Origin: Hysterangium stoloniferum
Lineage: Eukaryota > Basidiomycota > Agaricomycetes > Hysterangiales > Hysterangiaceae
Length of the DNA: 64,000 nt
Assembly: GCA_015178975.1 (NCBI GenBank)
Contig: WHVD01000265.1
Span: forward strand, 1-64,000
Reading direction: 5' to 3'
Part shown: positions 42,336 to 53,763 of the stretch, one piece after another
How positions within the stretch are numbered: position 1 is the stretch's first letter
Layout: each line of letters starts with the position of its first letter
Notes under the pieces: model-generated
What the model was told of the DNA's origin: nothing
Databases searched by the model: none
What the model saw: the letters and a program-made list of their open reading frames with translations, nothing else
Made by a program: the position numbers and the translations under genes

Positions 42336-43474
42336 TCATTCAACCTGAAGATGCTCAAAATCATCAATGAGATTCAAAACAACAACTTCTAGCTCAAGTT
42401 CCACCTTAGCAAAAGATACTGACATAGACATGGAATTGATTATGGAGCAATAAGACCTCAGAAGTATAACAGTAATGAAGTCTGCCTTAGAGAGACCAAT
42501 GCCCATACTGGTGATTTGCTCTTGTATCTTCACCAAGGTCTCCAAGTGCTTCCAGACATTCAATTTGTCCTCACATTTCATTTTGTACATGCAGTGACAA
42601 ATATCCACCTTAACAGTGAGCACCTTCTTTTCATGCTTCACACAGACTGCCTGTTATGACCCATTCCCGGATGTTTCAATATCCAACTTCCAACTTCCAA
42701 CTTCCAACTACGGAACATCATAGTTACCGCATCTTCCATAATCTTCCCTTGTTCTGCATTTGGTAATTGTCCATTGACAAGTATTCACTCGTTTGTTTAT
42801 TATATTCTTGTTTCGGAATAATGTCTCCCCAATTCATCTTATTGTATTCCCATTTCGGAATACTTCTGTTTCCATCTTATTGTGGTTTTAGCTTGTAGTA
42901 CAATAACGAGAAGACTTATATTAGTTTCCATGAATTTGTACTTTACTTTAGATCTGATATTGACTTAGTTTCTTATTCCCTCTTCTGTCTTTCTGTACAC
43001 TCGATATTCGGAACTCTTCAGAACTCTGAATATCTGTATCTTCCAGCGTAAGTCCCGCCTTTGAAATTAAGGACTTCTGAGCATTTACGTAGAGGCACAG
43101 CACATAAGCTGAAGCCAACATCCTGACCCTATCTGATAGTTTCTGAATTCCCAGTGACTTTCCGATAGTTCTGGAATAAGTTCCAACACTGCCCTTAACA
43201 CTGCCTCCCACATTTCATGAGCAGTTTTGAGTTTTCAGACTTCTATAACAAGACTCTCTGGGATTGTTGTGAATATCTGAGCCTTGATAATCAACCCCTG
43301 CTGGTCATACTCATCCCAACACTTCTCAAGTTCTTCAAGTGCTACTCCATCTTCTTTTGTGACAGGACAAGATGTGGGTAGTTCCAGTGATACCTGGACA
43401 GTACCATCAATGAGCCACTTCATTCCCTTGGCTACCACTGATAGTGTGGACAGTGTCTGTATCTTCTTGAGCAC
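42336..43474 (-). pseudogene. Ty1/copia gag remnant, interrupted by a solo LTR
   Basis: Minus-strand coding from 43474 to 43206 (with VAKGMKWLIDGTVQVSLELP, WDEYDQQGLIIKAQIFTTIP and AHEMWEAV) continues after the solo LTR at 42641-42336 (VWKHLETLVKIQEQITSMGI, SLSKADF-like helix and a YCSIINSM segment). The pattern of A-K-I-W, L-L and SLP-like positions is that of copia gag (UBN2-type). One in-frame stop and the LTR make it inactive. It belongs to the element whose 5' LTR is 43535-44809. Confidence 0.75.
42652..43200 (+). mobile_element. Solo LTR (549 bp) with 5-bp target duplication
   Basis: Starts TGTTATGACCCATTCC, ends TGCCCTTAACA; CTGCC at 42647-42651 and 43201-43205 flank it. The shared CATAAGCTGAAGCCAA motif lies near its 3' end as in the chromovirus LTRs, so it is probably also a gypsy LTR of another family. 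The internal part has been lost by LTR-LTR recombination. It interrupts the copia gag. Confidence 0.92.
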
Positions 43475-43534
43475 AGGACTTGAAAAGATTTTGAAGCAGA
43501 AGGTATGGTCATGGACTCTGTAGAGCCAATACCC

Positions 43535-44809
43535 TGTTGAAATTATACACAGTTCTATAATGAATAAACTCAGTGATATACATAGTTGATCACCAAAGTA
43601 TTGCTATATGGCAATGAGCCATTATAATGGCTCATGCACTGACTAAACATTGGTTTTGGTTGTGTTCTAGCATATACCATACTGTGATGTATCAGCATCA
43701 TCTCATAATATCCTCTTAATTTTCTGTGGATTATTTAATATTCTTTCGAATTTATTGTATTTTTATTATATTTTTATTGTGAAATATAAGGCCTTATTCC
43801 TTTTAACTTCGCATAATAATAGCATATATGAGCTCATATTATGCTATTATATCCTGAGTCACACAAGTCACAAATGTGACTACCCGAGTCATTATTAGAT
43901 TCCGCCGACTCATTGTTTGCTTCTGTCCCAGGACTGTGGCCTTGAACCTTCATGTTCAAGCAAGAGGTTAGAACCCTTGTCTCAGAGAAGGGAATCACAT
44001 GATAAACAAAGGGTAAATAATGAGTAGAATATGAGGTCATTATGATCTAACTAATGACCTCATAAACTAAATAGTTAGCTAATCATTGAGTTATCAAAAT
44101 GTATATAAGGAGGGCCAAGTTTCCAATAAAATCATCTATCACACACATATTTTACAGTACAGCACAGAAGCTTACCTCATCATCCTAAGGACAATAATAG
44201 CCTTAGTCTGATACACTAACTGCAAGCACCTACACTTGCAGAATCTTGATTCTTTGTCAGCAACTCTTGGACTTAGCTAATCATCTAAGTCCCCCAGCCT
44301 CACAGCTACCCTTTAGGCTTATTAATTAGATAATAAACCTAATAAGTATATAAGTATCCTTACTGAAATCCCTGCCAATACTAAGTTTATTGAATTAATC
44401 AAGTACAAGCACTCAGATAATCCAATACATATTATTTTCTCTATTAATAAATTATTTAACACCTTGTTAAATAACTATTAATAGTTACAAATAAGCATAC
44501 AAGAATCCGAAGCTCTTATATCAAGTCTCTGCCAAGTTACTGCACATATATTCAGCTTCCAGCCCTATTCTCAAGGAATAGTTCTTTTATTTGCTAAAAG
44601 AGTCATACACAGTTCTATTGAACCTTTCAATAATAAAAATAAGCATTGATTTGAGTTGTTTAAGCTTCATAGCACAGCTCATTAATCTATCAGTATTTAA
44701 ATTACTGGACCTTTGCTTGTTTTATTGTTGAAGCTCTGTGACACTATAGCATATATTGAGCTATCTAAGAGAATCCCCTGAATACATTACACATACTGAA
44801 AACTCAACA
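43535..44809 (-). repeat. Copia-type LTR (1275 bp), 5' LTR of the minus-strand copia relic
   Basis: Bounded by TGTTGA at 43535-43540 and TCAACA at 44804-44809, the perfect inverted ends of a copia LTR. Read on the minus strand it is followed directly by GGGTATTGGCTCTACAG, a plausible primer-binding site, and then by the copia gag. Inside are a TATATAAGG box near 44103 and a 35-bp near-palindrome at 43816-43850. The 3' partner LTR is not seen in the window. Confidence 0.65.
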
Positions 44810-46257
44810 AGGATAGAAGCATGAAAACTGGGGATTTGGTTCTAAAGACAAGTGGCTTGGCTTTAATGTATGTGTTGCACCCTTGCAAACTGTCTGGGTG
44901 CTCCAGTATTTTGGAAATAAATGAGAAGTATGATTAAAACAATGTAATCAACACTTGGCTGATAACTGGAGTGCCAGAGTCTAATGTTGATGACAATTAG
45001 AGTCTCAGACTTGCCACAGACAAAAGTACAAGACACTAATAACAGAACAGGAAAATACCTTAGTTGATATTTGAACTGAGGAATAGTAGAAACAGGTAGA
45101 GACTTTATGTTGAAGTCTAAACCAGGGAGGGTTCCTAGGGATGAGGAGAATGGGCTCCAGGGGTCCATAGGGTTAAAATGTACTTAACTGGGAGGTCTGG
45201 TTCTACAGGACAAGTGGAGCTTGGCTTCAATTTATGTGTTGCACCCTTGCACAAACTGTTGGAATGCTCTGGTATTTCAAAACAAGCAAATAGTACATAA
45301 CAGACTAAAAGTCCACACTTACATAGCTTAATCAGGTGGGTGGCTGGAGTGTTAAGAGTTGGAGTGATAAGAGTCTTGGCTGGCTGATGACATCTCGAAG
45401 AGGATTAAGTAAAAGAGTAGGGAAACTTGACTCAATATTCAAACTGAAGAATCATAGCATACAAGATGAAAATTACTGTATATACTAAAATGAGATGGAG
45501 GATCAGGAGGCTGATTATGGAGGTAAGAAGGCAAATGGATCAAAAAGAAGCAAGTGATGAGATGGAGAGATGATAGGAACTAAATGCAAAGTAATAGTAG
45601 AATACTAAATTTCATCATTTACTTATGACTAAATTATGATTTAATAATAAGTAAACAATGAAAGGGATAAAAGGACAATATTAGGAGCAAAGAGAGTCAG
45701 TCAGAAAACACTGACATGAATCGGATTTTACTCAATAAAGTTGAATAATGATTGAAGTATATTCAACAATATTGAATACAGATGCCTTGTTTGACGAAGT
45801 ATTAATTTGTCCTGTTAATAAAGTGTGAGGCAAATATAGGACACAGAAGCAAATGAATTATTATGTCAAGAAATCTCAGATAGAGGTTGAATTAGTAATA
45901 CAACATTAAGAATACAGATTATTATACAGGTTTTCTGACTGACTTCCCTCACTTTCCTGATGTTTTGTAAAGAACAGCCAGCCTGTAACCCCAAGGTAGA
46001 TGATGTAAACTCATTATCTTACATAGGGCATGCCTAAATGGAATTTTAAAAAGAAGCCAGTTAACAGAGGAAAGAAAGAGATCGGTAAAATCCGACGAAT
46101 CTAGCAAAAAGTGGTCGGTCCGGGGATTCTAACTTAAGATATTAAGATCGGATCATTTTCGGTGGATAATTCGTTGATTACAGGGCATCTGCCGCTCACC
46201 TTCATTTAGCAATTTCATTTCGGTGTTACTTAAAAATTTCACCTCGAACGTAGCTAG
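44810..46257. other. Repeat-rich intergenic stretch
   Basis: Two related reverse-oriented LTR pieces carry the TTGGCTTCAATTTATG / TTGGCTTTAATGTATG motif followed by GTGTTGCACCC (near 44860 and 45222), each followed by similar AT-rich sequence. No credible gene. Confidence 0.55.
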
Positions 46258-46267
46258 AGAAGAGGAT

Positions 46268-47036
46268 GCCTCTCCCAATCAAGGTCCTGTACTCCTCCTG
46301 GCAGCTCTCGCACAGCATATCGGTGTCCAGCGACCAAATCCTCCTCCTGCATAGGCTAATAGAGTTAACAAATCAAGTTCGTTCGTATACGATATACGCT
46401 TAGGTACCTTCCTTGCGCAGGTCAGTAAGCGTGCATGTTTTGTCTACACTCATAAAACTAAAGCTATATTTTACGACAGACTTTTTCTCTTTCGCTTTTA
46501 CTTCTAAAAGTAGTATCAATTGTGCTATTTCCTTCGAAGGAGTCTAATGCCTTAATTGGCATGGCCCCCACCACCATATGTTCAGCAAATCCTTATATCA
46601 AACATGCTCACCACATTATCAGCTTTGTTTATCACCGGAGTGATCATGATGTTCGTCGGGGTACTCATTCGAATCTAGTGTTATAGGACTTTGGGCACGT
46701 TATTCGCCTATGAAATAACCATTCGGCCGAACCATAAACTCATTACATGGGGACCATATGCCTTTGTCCGTCACAAGTTACACGGGCAGCCTCTTTCTGC
46801 TTTCCAGGACCGTCATCACCAAACTTGGCGCTAACGGTTCTGGGGATATCTGTAGCATCATGACCAAGTCCACTATTATTCAGTGGCTACTGCGGTGGGC
46901 TGTGTCATTTTATGTCATTTATGCCCTCTTCAGTCGCGGACCTGTGGAGGATTCGAAGCTTAAGAAGGCGTTTGGAAAGGAGTGGAGTGATTACGCGCGG
47001 AGAGTAGTGTATAGGTGCATTCCGGGGATCTATTAA
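46268..47036 (+). pseudogene. Isoprenylcysteine carboxyl methyltransferase (ICMT)-like pseudogene
   Basis: Fragments in different frames line up with a fungal ICMT. They are an N-terminal hydrophobic piece (LLLAALAQHIGVQRPNPPPA in the second frame), then CYRTLGTLFAYEITIRPNHK, LITWGPYAFVRH, SYTGSLFLLSRTVITKLG and finally KAFGKEWSDYARRVVYRCIP. ICMT methylates farnesylated cysteines of Ras-type proteins in the ER membrane. Here a TAG precedes CYRTLG, and one-base shifts separate VRH from SYTG and the N-terminal pieces. It could alternatively be a gene with sequence errors, but three separate breaks favour a pseudogene. Confidence 0.72.
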
Positions 47037-47104
47037 TTATTTAGGAGATATTGTATATTTGGATCGAGGGCCACGCTTCGGGATTTTTTTTTCACCGATC
47101 ATCA

Positions 47105-47245
47105 GGAATTTGGGAATGTCTACACCCATTATGTAGACTCCCTAGCCTCCCTAGCCTCCCTATATTTATAGCAAACTTTTATACCGACTACTAAATAGGG
47201 ATCTCGCGAAAGTAGTGTGTCTAGCCGAGCTAGTTAGCTCTCCTA
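47105..47245 (+). repeat. Dispersed repeat shared with 16143-16265
   Basis: Same ordered blocks as at 16.1 kb in the same orientation, with an expanded CCTAGCCTCC tandem. Both copies lie next to broken coding sequence. Confidence 0.75.
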
Positions 47246-47456
47246 GATGGCTCTAGACAATATAGACGGCATACTTACTGATCTTCTCACTTTCCTGATG
47301 ATAACCTTTCGAATTGACCTATCTCTGGGGGTTTCTAATAACATGGGAGCTATGTATAATAAAATAAATTCATTTTTATTTGTAGAAAGATTATCAACGT
47401 GCGACTGGATACATTGATGCGTGTTTTAGACATCAAAAAATGTTCGCTAGCGTCTG

Positions 47457-47693
47457 CTACAGTGAGTTGAAAAACCATGCGCTGCAGTATCGATACTGTC
47501 CCTGAATATACCTGCAAGGTGCATCGAGACTGTACTCAATCCAGACATTACTGAATCTCTCCTTCAACAATCCGTTGTCCAAGCTGCCCGTGCTCGGAAC
47601 CAGCCATCTCGTCGGTGCAGACCTGATATCCCATTCACAGATCAAACCGTCATGTAGCAAATACACCGCCAGCGCACCCAGTAAGATGAACAT
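47457..47693 (-). CDS. Hypothetical small open frame
   Basis: 78 codons with a hydrophobic N-terminus (FILLGALAVYLLHDGLI), possibly a membrane anchor or an exon. No family recognised and no splice partners identified. Probably part of a decayed gene or chance. Confidence 0.2.
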   Translation of the reverse strand: MFILLGALAVYLLHDGLICEWDIRSAPTRWLVPSTGSLDNGLLKERFSNVWIEYSLDAPCRYIQGQYRYCSAWFFNSL

Positions 47694-47902
47694 CGCGGCG
47701 GTATAGCCCCGATCTAACCTTTTTGTGTTCGATTTTCGGCTATCATCTGGCGGAGATCATCCCAACTAAACCCAGATTGTTTCTGAAGGATATGTACAAC
47801 TCTGTACTCTCTTTTTCATCTGCAAAGAAAGAAATATGGATATAAATGAGCATGAGGGGGGCATAATAAGTGAAAGCAGGTCACCAGCGAGACTTGCTCT
47901 GT

Positions 47903-48775
47903 TTAATGCTTTTTGCCCCAAGGCCAGAAAACTGCACCTTTAGAGCAGTATGAATGGCCTGTCAGACAACTAATTTGAATCCTAAATGCTTGACCATATC
48001 CCGCCTCTTTCTCAATGAGCACTCTGACAAGGGTGGCTTCTTTGGCGGCAGGCCACGTTCCGCTGGATTTCTCATCATCCGCCATGATAGATGGGGATGT
48101 CAAGGGGAAATGGAAGAGAATGCAGTAGGAGACAGGATGTGAGATGTTGGGAGTGTGGTCATGATCAAGCTTTCCAGACCAGTTTGTGATCTTTCATTTC
48201 GGCGCTTTAATGAAGGGTGACAAGGCACGCTGCAGTAAATCTGTGTACCGAACGGAAAGTAAAAAAATTTTCTTTCCAATTGTAAGAGTTGGGATCAAAT
48301 TTCGAAGCTCAGAATAAAATCAAGTGAGGAAGAATATACGGTGACCTCAGTAGCCTGCAAGATGAGGGAAACGGATCAGTAATTATATATATGAGCGGTA
48401 AGCTAGCTCTTTATATCGATATAAATGTAATTGTTCTCAGGAGGCCCAGCCTGTGATAACACCTGGAACAATAGCAGCACCCTGTAGCCTCTAATAAAAC
48501 AACAGCTTCTCTGGCCTAAATTTGATCTGCTGAACAAATGGAAGGTAGCAACGTCTTAAAAGGACATCATACACTGCAATCAACAATCCACGTCTCGTTC
48601 TCTTTTCCTTTTTCTGTTGACCAGTCTTTCATTTGTCTCCATTCTCAGGCATCCACATTCCCCCTCGACTCTTTCCTTCATTCATAGCTCGCAATCTTAT
48701 CCTGCCAGGAGCAGAAAGAACTTTTCTTGACAACCTCGACGACTCAGCCCAGTTCAAGCTCAAACGACTCTGGTC
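47903..48775. other. Intergenic region with a minor minus-strand frame
   Basis: A minus-strand frame at 47903-48103 reads MADDEKSSGTWPAAKEATLV near its start, reminiscent of the beginning of Myb/SANT-like transposon-derived proteins, but no remaining domain is visible. The rest is the promoter side of the secreted-protein gene, including a pyrimidine-rich tract (48595-48680). Confidence 0.35.
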
Positions 48776-50270
48776 ATGTTCGTCAAATATTTTGCTATTG
48801 CCCTTGCTTTGGCATTTGCCTTTCCCCGTGTTCTCCCTCGTGAGCTCATCTATGAGCGTAGCGGTCGTGCAATCTATCCTCGCCGTTTCAGTCAGGAGGC
48901 GTGCGGTGGTATTGCTAATCAAATCGGAGCCGCCTGCAATGGCGCAGTCTGTGGTGTCCTAGGGGGTCGAGTCCCCGGCACCCTCTTAGTCGCAGCAGAT
49001 CCTTGCGAGCAGCAAGATCTTGCTGACGATATTATCAACGCTAGCAAGCAGCAAGACGCTGCCACCGCTGCGACGATGGTGGCTCTCGCCGTCAAGTTCA
49101 GGCAGTGTGAAAAAAACACTCCGCCAGACTTTTCCAAAAAGTACGCCCTCAATATCTTATTTTTGACATTGTCTGACCCAATAGTAGCCCCCCAGCACTC
49201 CGAAACAGCGTCTTCTGCCGGAAGGCACCTGCCAACGCTCAATTGAACGGCCTCGTTCAAGCTCAAGACCCCGCTAATGACCCTAGTATACAGCAATCTA
49301 TGACATGAGAAATTTGGAAAACTAACGATGGATTCTCTCCATAGGCTTATTCTTTGATGTCGCTACTCAGTCGACTGTTCTGAAGGGATTCCAAGCAAAC
49401 ACTTTCCCCCTCGGACAAGGTGGTGAAGTCATTGCTCCTCCCCCTGTTGCCTCTAGTTCTCCTCCTGTGGTGTGTCCGCTACCAACAAACACTCACACCC
49501 CCCAACCCATTACTTCAGCCAACCCAATTCCGGTTACCGCAGCCTTCAGTTTCGGCTCTTGCACCAACCCAACTGTCGAATTTGTGAGTATGCGGACTAA
49601 AATCTGTTTTCATCGCTTTCTGAAGCAAGTAACAGGGACCTAAATTTGAAGGTCGCAAATTGAGGGAGAACTCCTTCAAGCCCGTCAACAAAGCTGAATT
49701 CAACCAGGGATCTGCACTCAATGGACAGATTGTCTTCAATGCTGTCTGCAATATTCTCAACGACAAGTGCAAAGCTCCTACTGAGACTGTTACTGCCTGC
49801 AAGAATGCCATCGGCACAGTTGCCAACATCTCTGGAGGAGCCCAGGCTGATCAATTTAACGCTGGTAAGCAGTTGTCACCAATCTATGAACAGCCCGCTG
49901 ACTCCATTTATTAGCTCTAGGCATCATTACCGACTTTGCAACCATCCCAGCTACACCCGGTGGAGGACCTGGTTCTGCTGCTCTCGCCTCTGCTGCCAAC
50001 TTCAACACGTGTGTCGTCCCCAAGATCGCATTCGGAATCTTTGACGGCCGCACGGAGAACTCATTCGCCCCCGTTGGCAATGACTACCAGCACGGATCTG
50101 CCTTGAACCCTGACATCATCACTAGATTTGTTTGCGATCAGCTCGTTAACAAGTGTGATGCCAACACGGTCGCCATAAACGACTGCGCTAAGGCCATCAC
50201 TGCTACCAGCGGCTTGGCTGGGCAGGATTTCGTTGATGCCTTCAACTCTGCCGTGTCCGCCAACGCATGA
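48776..50270 (+). CDS. Secreted protein with internal domain duplication
   Basis: Five exons form 427 codons plus stop: 48776-49140, 49185-49285, 49345-49583, 49636-49864 and 49921-50270. The first about 20 residues (MFVKYFAIALALAFAFPRVL) are a clear signal peptide. A Pro-rich spacer (about residues 185-215) leads to two similar modules, each starting with a Cys and then P-(K/T)-x-(A/E)-FG, an F(E/D)GR motif, ENSF-PV, GSALN and a C-x6-C pair with NKC/DKC. Exons 4 and 5 each encode roughly one module, so exon duplication is likely. Even cysteine content suggests disulfides. It is probably extracellular; no enzyme motif is visible. I recognise the general type from basidiomycete secretomes but know no function. 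Confidence 0.85.
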
Positions 50271-50442
50271 TCAATCCAATACCTCTGCCGGATCGGTCTT
50301 TCTCTATTCTCATGTAGCTTTCTAGATTGCACATGTATTTATGAGCATTTGAACGAGAACGTGGATTACACTATCACTTCAGAGACATTCCGAAGCTTTA
50401 GTAAAATTTTTCCTCTATTGAGACCTTGCTTCCCACCCTTAC

Positions 50443-50694
50443 ATGTCCTTCGGGGAAATAGTCGTTGGAGCTCAAGGTGTTGGAAAATCCACATATGCAT
50501 ACAGAGAATACCGGCTGTTTGCTGCACTCGATCATTATTGGCTTTCAGACTTCTTATCGATCGCGATGAAGCGTGGCGGACAGATAGTGGAATGGCCATC
50601 TTCGGTGCACGGCAGGACTTTGGCACCTAAGTCTCGTCTCCATAGGACTCAACCTATTGCAAGTATGCCCCTGGTGTTGTTTAGACGTTTTTAG
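50443..50694 (+). pseudogene. GPN-loop GTPase 2-like N-terminal fragment
   Basis: ATG at 50443 opens MSFGEIVVGAQGVGKSTYAY, close to the start of GPN2 (PFGxIVxGxxGxGKST, a P-loop). Similarity fades after LFAAL; the GPN motif and later G boxes are absent, and the frame ends without an intron leading to them. GPN2 helps RNA polymerase II assembly. This is probably a broken partial gene copy located 170 bp after the secreted-protein gene. Confidence 0.6.
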
Positions 50695-53600
50695 TCTCAC
50701 TTTCCATCCAGATTGTCATTATCCCAGATATGGACACACCGGCTCCTCTGGGCCATTATCCCCTCGTAGAGGATGGTATGTCGGCTCAGACGCCACCGAA
50801 CCAGTATTGCGGATTCGTCATTCTGCCCTTTATTGAATGTGCGAAGATGTACACTTTATTTTTATATATTGATACAGAGACAGCTTGGGCAAAATATGGC
50901 TGTACTTGGGGGGTCCCATCCCCCTCACCTACCGCCTGTCGAAGCCCAAAAGCGGCAGCAAGCCAACAAAGTGTCGGAAATGTGTGGCGGGTTTTTGTGC
51001 GGATGATGGTGGCTACAAATTCACTTGTAGATTACAACTGATTACTTTATATAGTGCCACATAGCTGAATGTCCATCAAATTAATCGAATATACTACCTG
51101 CTAATATAGCATAACCAAAAAGAGCACAGCAAACCGCGGGCGTCCTCAACGACTTGCAAGACAAACATCAAGAAATCCCAATACGAAGGAGAAGAAGCAC
51201 ACTTCCTTTGTGCTTTCACCGTGTCCCTCTTCAAGCCCCCGACTGCAATATTTCTTATTACCAAAGATGGTCTAGCAACGCACGCACACACACTATGAAC
51301 GTCTCAAATATTCGTGGCGGGAAAAGGACATGATATGGAGGTTGAGTTGCGACAAATGCGGGAGTAAGTTGCCGCGTATGTGAAGGAGCATGCCTTCTGG
51401 ATCCTGGCAGGTGAAATGTGCAACCTCAGTCGGCGTCTTCTAGCATACCTTTTGGCAGGAGATGGACCAAGATTTTACCCATATCACCTGCCATAACAAC
51501 GAGCTGGTCTGTACGATGGGCTAATAGATGCATAAAAGGCAACGGAAACTGTTGCACACTATTAGCATATAGCGGCTTTGAGCCCGGATTGAACACTTTG
51601 TAGGATGTAAATATAAAATCTATGTATGATAGAAAAACAACCAACAGTTCTGGAAGTACGCAAAAATGATTGAAGTGAGTATGTGACAATGATGCTCATA
51701 ACTTGTGAGAGAGTAAATTCAGAGTGGGAAAACTACCAGTGGTGTTGGGGGAAAGGTTGACGTACTGTATCAAATGGGTCAACCATCAGTTCAGACGAAT
51801 AGCGCCTTCTTCGTTAGGCCGACCCTTGAACGATCAGGAATCTAAAACAAATAGATCAGTGGTCAGTCAGTACCTCACAGATATCGCGGGCTTACAAACA
51901 GGACGACTACTTCAAATCTAAGGAGGCTTCTGTCATACAGAAATGACAAAACAAGTACACTTGTAGAGTATTTATTAGCACATCCTCCAAGTCTATGCTG
52001 CTTTCCCCGGAGTTGGCATCCTATTGAGGCAAAACTATGGAGGGCTATGGCTATTCATAATTGGACTTTCTATACCATCTTATTCTATTTCTTGTTTGTG
52101 TGGTGGCCATGGGTGATATAATATAGATGTCGGTTAGGTCAAATAATATGATGTGACCAAACACAAGTAAAAATATCCATACCCTCTTTACTTTAATACG
52201 AACAACTGAGGACCTAGCTAGCCGGAACTCCCCACGTTACTTGGTCATCAGATAGAAATAGCTGGCTTCAAGATGCACTTTCATTGTGAGCGGAAGTAAC
52301 GGAATACAAATCCACCCAAGGCGCCGACTTAGAGTTCTATCTATCCCTAGCCACTCGATAATTAACTCAACTATAAGGCCTCGATCCGCCGTGATTATGA
52401 GGAAGTGTAGTGTAGTAGAGTGTATTTAGGGTTAAACCCGATGGTAGACTTTAAGAATCATGGCACAATACAACTGGTAAATTCCAGAAGCTAGTCTGTA
52501 CAAAGGCTATATGGAAAGGTGGAGTCTATTTGGGGCTAAACTCGAAGTCAGCCCACGATGCAGCCCGTGATTCTCCCATGCTGCACGCGTGGCAGACTTT
52601 GGGGGCCAGGGTACAATATCATTGGTAAATTCCAGAAGTTAGTTTGAGTAAAGGTTATACAGAAAGGTAGAGTATATTTGGGGCAAAGTCAGCCACGGCG
52701 CAGCCCGTGATCTTCTCATATTGTATACTGGCGGCCCGAGACCTTGAACCGCAGTAACCATTGCTATCACAACTTGCTCACAACGAGGTGATACAAATCA
52801 AATAAAGAAGAGAAACCGCTCAGACGGCGGCAAGGGATAACCATTGTTATCGAGCATTTCTGAAATATCGAAAACACTAGCCTGTTTTATCATAGCTTTA
52901 CCATTGCTTCTACCAAACCCGTATTCATGTCTTATCACTGCTATAATAACCATTCCGGGCACTCAAGTAAGAGAGGAAAACCTCCTCAGGCTTATGCCAC
53001 TTTGACTGGTTGTTGGGCGTGGTTTTACACATACACATCAGTAAAGGTTATTTTAAGCCCTGATGCGAACCAGTGAATTTTAGCCGGGGTTGGGCGAGCG
53101 GTGTAGCTACTTGACCCTTCCCCTCAAGCTTCACAAAGAAAAAACAATGGGGTTTTAAGCGCCGAGACCTTCTCCTGAGGCGTACAAGTCTCCCAGAATG
53201 CGTCCCTCTTGAAAAATTAAAAGTTGAAGAAGGAAAGACCATATTAATTTTTACGGTCCCTAATAAATGGGATTCATATGTCGTGCGATAGATATTGGTT
53301 CTGATTTTCACTCTCCGTGGGAAGCCTACTAAAAATTACAAGGATTTCAACATGTCGGGTTTAATCTACAAATATTGGGCACCATTAATCACACCCAGAA
53401 GTTTAGGCACAATCATTAAGATCATCAATGATAGTGCATTTCCTGGCCCTTGCTTCTTCTCGCCTTCGTCATGATGGTTTGAAATTTTCCTCAGTTCTGT
53501 TCGTCTCACATCTCTGACACCGAAAGAATTTGCCTAACAAGTAAGGAATATACTCATTTCTTCGCGAAAGCTCACGTTCCATAATAGGAGACATTTTTAA

Positions 53601-53763
53601 CCTCATGGAAGTGGGATGGTTCATGTCTGGTTGGGAAATTGGGAAGACGCTTTAGATCGCAGGAAGATGCTCTTCTTTCTGTCAAACAGGGGCCTTTGTT
53701 AGATAGACCCTTTGCAGGATTCTTTGTTGACCATTTGGGCTTGACGAGGGTCTCCTGTACATG
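50695..53763. other. Gene-poor region
   Basis: Many short frames but no consistent gene. A minus-strand frame at 51426-51689 (87 codons, with FPLPFMHLLAHRTDQLVVMA) might be a terminal exon of an unknown gene; no partners found. Contains the tandem duplication at 52430-52735. Confidence 0.45.
52430..52735 (+). repeat. Two tandem copies of a roughly 150-bp unit
   Basis: Unit landmarks occur in order in both copies: GGCAGACTTT/GTAGACTTTA, CATTGGTAAATTCCAGAAG/ACTGGTAAATTCCAGAAG, then AAAGG(T/G)(G/A)GAGT(C/A)TATTTGGGG and GCAGCCCGTGAT. The copies are clearly diverged. No coding frame. Confidence 0.8.
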
